6,406 nucleotides of DNA from Christensenellaceae bacterium (lineage in GTDB: Bacteria; Bacillota; Clostridia; Christensenellales; CAAEEZ01), in NCBI GenBank assembly GCA_020024085.1, contig JAHHUG010000075.1, positions 1 to 6,406 on the forward strand, read 5' to 3'. A model generated the notes under the pieces. It was not told the DNA's origin. It searched no databases and saw only the letters and a program-made list of their open reading frames with translations. Below are positions 5,913 through 6,406 of this stretch, piece by piece (position 1 is the stretch's first letter; the number at the start of each line of letters is the position of its first letter). The translations under genes were made by a program, and so were the position numbers.

Positions 5913-6317
5913 ATGGATAAATACGAGGATATAATCAATTTACCACACCATAAATCAACTAAATATCCACATATGAGTATGTATGATAGGGCAGCTCAAT
6001 TTTCTCCATTTGCTGCACTTGTTGGACACGATGAGGCAATCAAGGAAACAGCAAGATTAACCGATAAAAAAATCGAATTAAGTGAGTACGAAAAGAGTGT
6101 TCTTGATGAAAAGTTTCAAGTGGTAATAGAAAATATAGGTACAACTAAAGTCTTTACATTTGAGTATTTTGTACCGGATAACAAAAAAGAGGGTGGCAAA
6201 TATACCACAATGACCGGTTGTATCAAGAATGTAGATACCGTTAATGGAGTAGTAACCCTAAAAGATTATACTGCAATAAATATTAACGATATTGTGGATA
6301 TAAATACCAATTTATAG
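5913..6317 (+). CDS. YolD-like family protein
   Basis: Small soluble protein of 134 residues. The recognisable part is MYDRAAQFSPFAALVGHDEAI (23-43), the conserved core of clostridial YolD-like proteins, followed by a charged helical stretch (about 41-67: TARLTDKKIELSEYEK). The C-terminal half (about 68-131) is rich in alternating hydrophobic residues, suggesting a small beta domain. YolD-like genes repeatedly sit next to UvrX/UmuC-like polymerases in Firmicutes, and comparative work has proposed a UmuD-like partner role; the biochemical function is not established. Here it follows the polymerase by seven bases with overlapping SD, so it is almost certainly expressed with it. No LexA/UmuD-type self-cleavage site or Ser-Lys protease pair can be recognised, so any UmuD-like role would be by binding rather than by the same chemistry. 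Confidence 0.9.
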   Translation: MDKYEDIINLPHHKSTKYPHMSMYDRAAQFSPFAALVGHDEAIKETARLTDKKIELSEYEKSVLDEKFQVVIENIGTTKVFTFEYFVPDNKKEGGKYTTMTGCIKNVDTVNGVVTLKDYTAININDIVDINTNL

Positions 6318-6406
6318 AACTATTCTTAAAGTAAAATTTATGCTGTTGTTTTAATTGTTTTTGTATAAATGCAAATGTCAATTAGCGATGTATAGGTTGA
6401 ATAAAA

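Noticed and set aside
6318..6406. Terminator, promoter or new gene at the right edge
   Set aside because: No stable GC-containing hairpin with a T run is visible. TATAAA at 6364-6369 has no -35 at a proper distance, and TTGACA on the minus strand (6376-6381) has no matching -10.
1..6406. Defence island, CRISPR array, toxin-antitoxin pair or mobile element
   Set aside because: No regularly spaced repeats, transposase, integrase, nuclease or antitoxin-like pair is present; all five genes belong to recognisable families.

Overview
The window looks like a chromosomal segment from a low-GC Gram-positive bacterium, most likely a gut-type clostridium (Lachnospiraceae or Eubacteriales-like). The grounds are AT-rich DNA, purine-rich Shine-Dalgarno (SD) sites before four of the five genes, AT-rich intergenic DNA, short U-tailed terminators, and a UvrX-type Y-family polymerase followed by a YolD-like gene, a pairing typical of Firmicutes. 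The genus cannot be named from the sequence. The standard genetic code fits; the five stops are TAA (three) and TAG (two).

Layout. (1) 61-1713 (+): a sodium:neurotransmitter-symporter-family (NSS) transporter, preceded by a possible extended -10 box and a perfect 15-bp palindrome. (2) 1763-1790: a symmetric terminator between convergent genes, probably serving both. (3) 1810-2835 (-): a Rossmann-fold oxidoreductase of the 2,4-diaminopentanoate dehydrogenase/dihydrodipicolinate-reductase-like family. (4) 2836-3126: a divergent AT-rich intergenic region with a probable long leader carrying two inverted repeats. (5) 3127-4191 (+): a membrane-anchored glycerophosphodiester phosphodiesterase (GDPD), ending in a strong terminator at 4195-4220. 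(6) 4221-4375: a promoter region with repeated TAGTA pentamers and a good sigma-A-type promoter. (7) 4376-5905 (+): a Y-family translesion DNA polymerase starting at TTG, tightly coupled to (8) 5913-6317 (+): a YolD-like protein. The last 89 bases (6318-6406) hold no gene or clear terminator that I can see.

How the genes relate. The only clear functional unit is the polymerase-YolD operon, a DNA-damage-tolerance module; YolD-like proteins have been proposed to play a UmuD-like partner role in Firmicutes. The transporter and the dehydrogenase-like enzyme could both act on amino acids or amines, but they converge on a shared terminator and need not be co-regulated. The phosphodiesterase is a single-gene unit for hydrolysis of glycerophosphodiesters or a related envelope polymer at the cell surface. 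There are no transposases, integrases, CRISPR repeats, tRNAs or rRNAs. I see no clearly new multi-gene system. The points most worth a second look are the altered clamp-binding motif and missing LexA box of the polymerase operon, and the structured, weak-SD leader of the phosphodiesterase.
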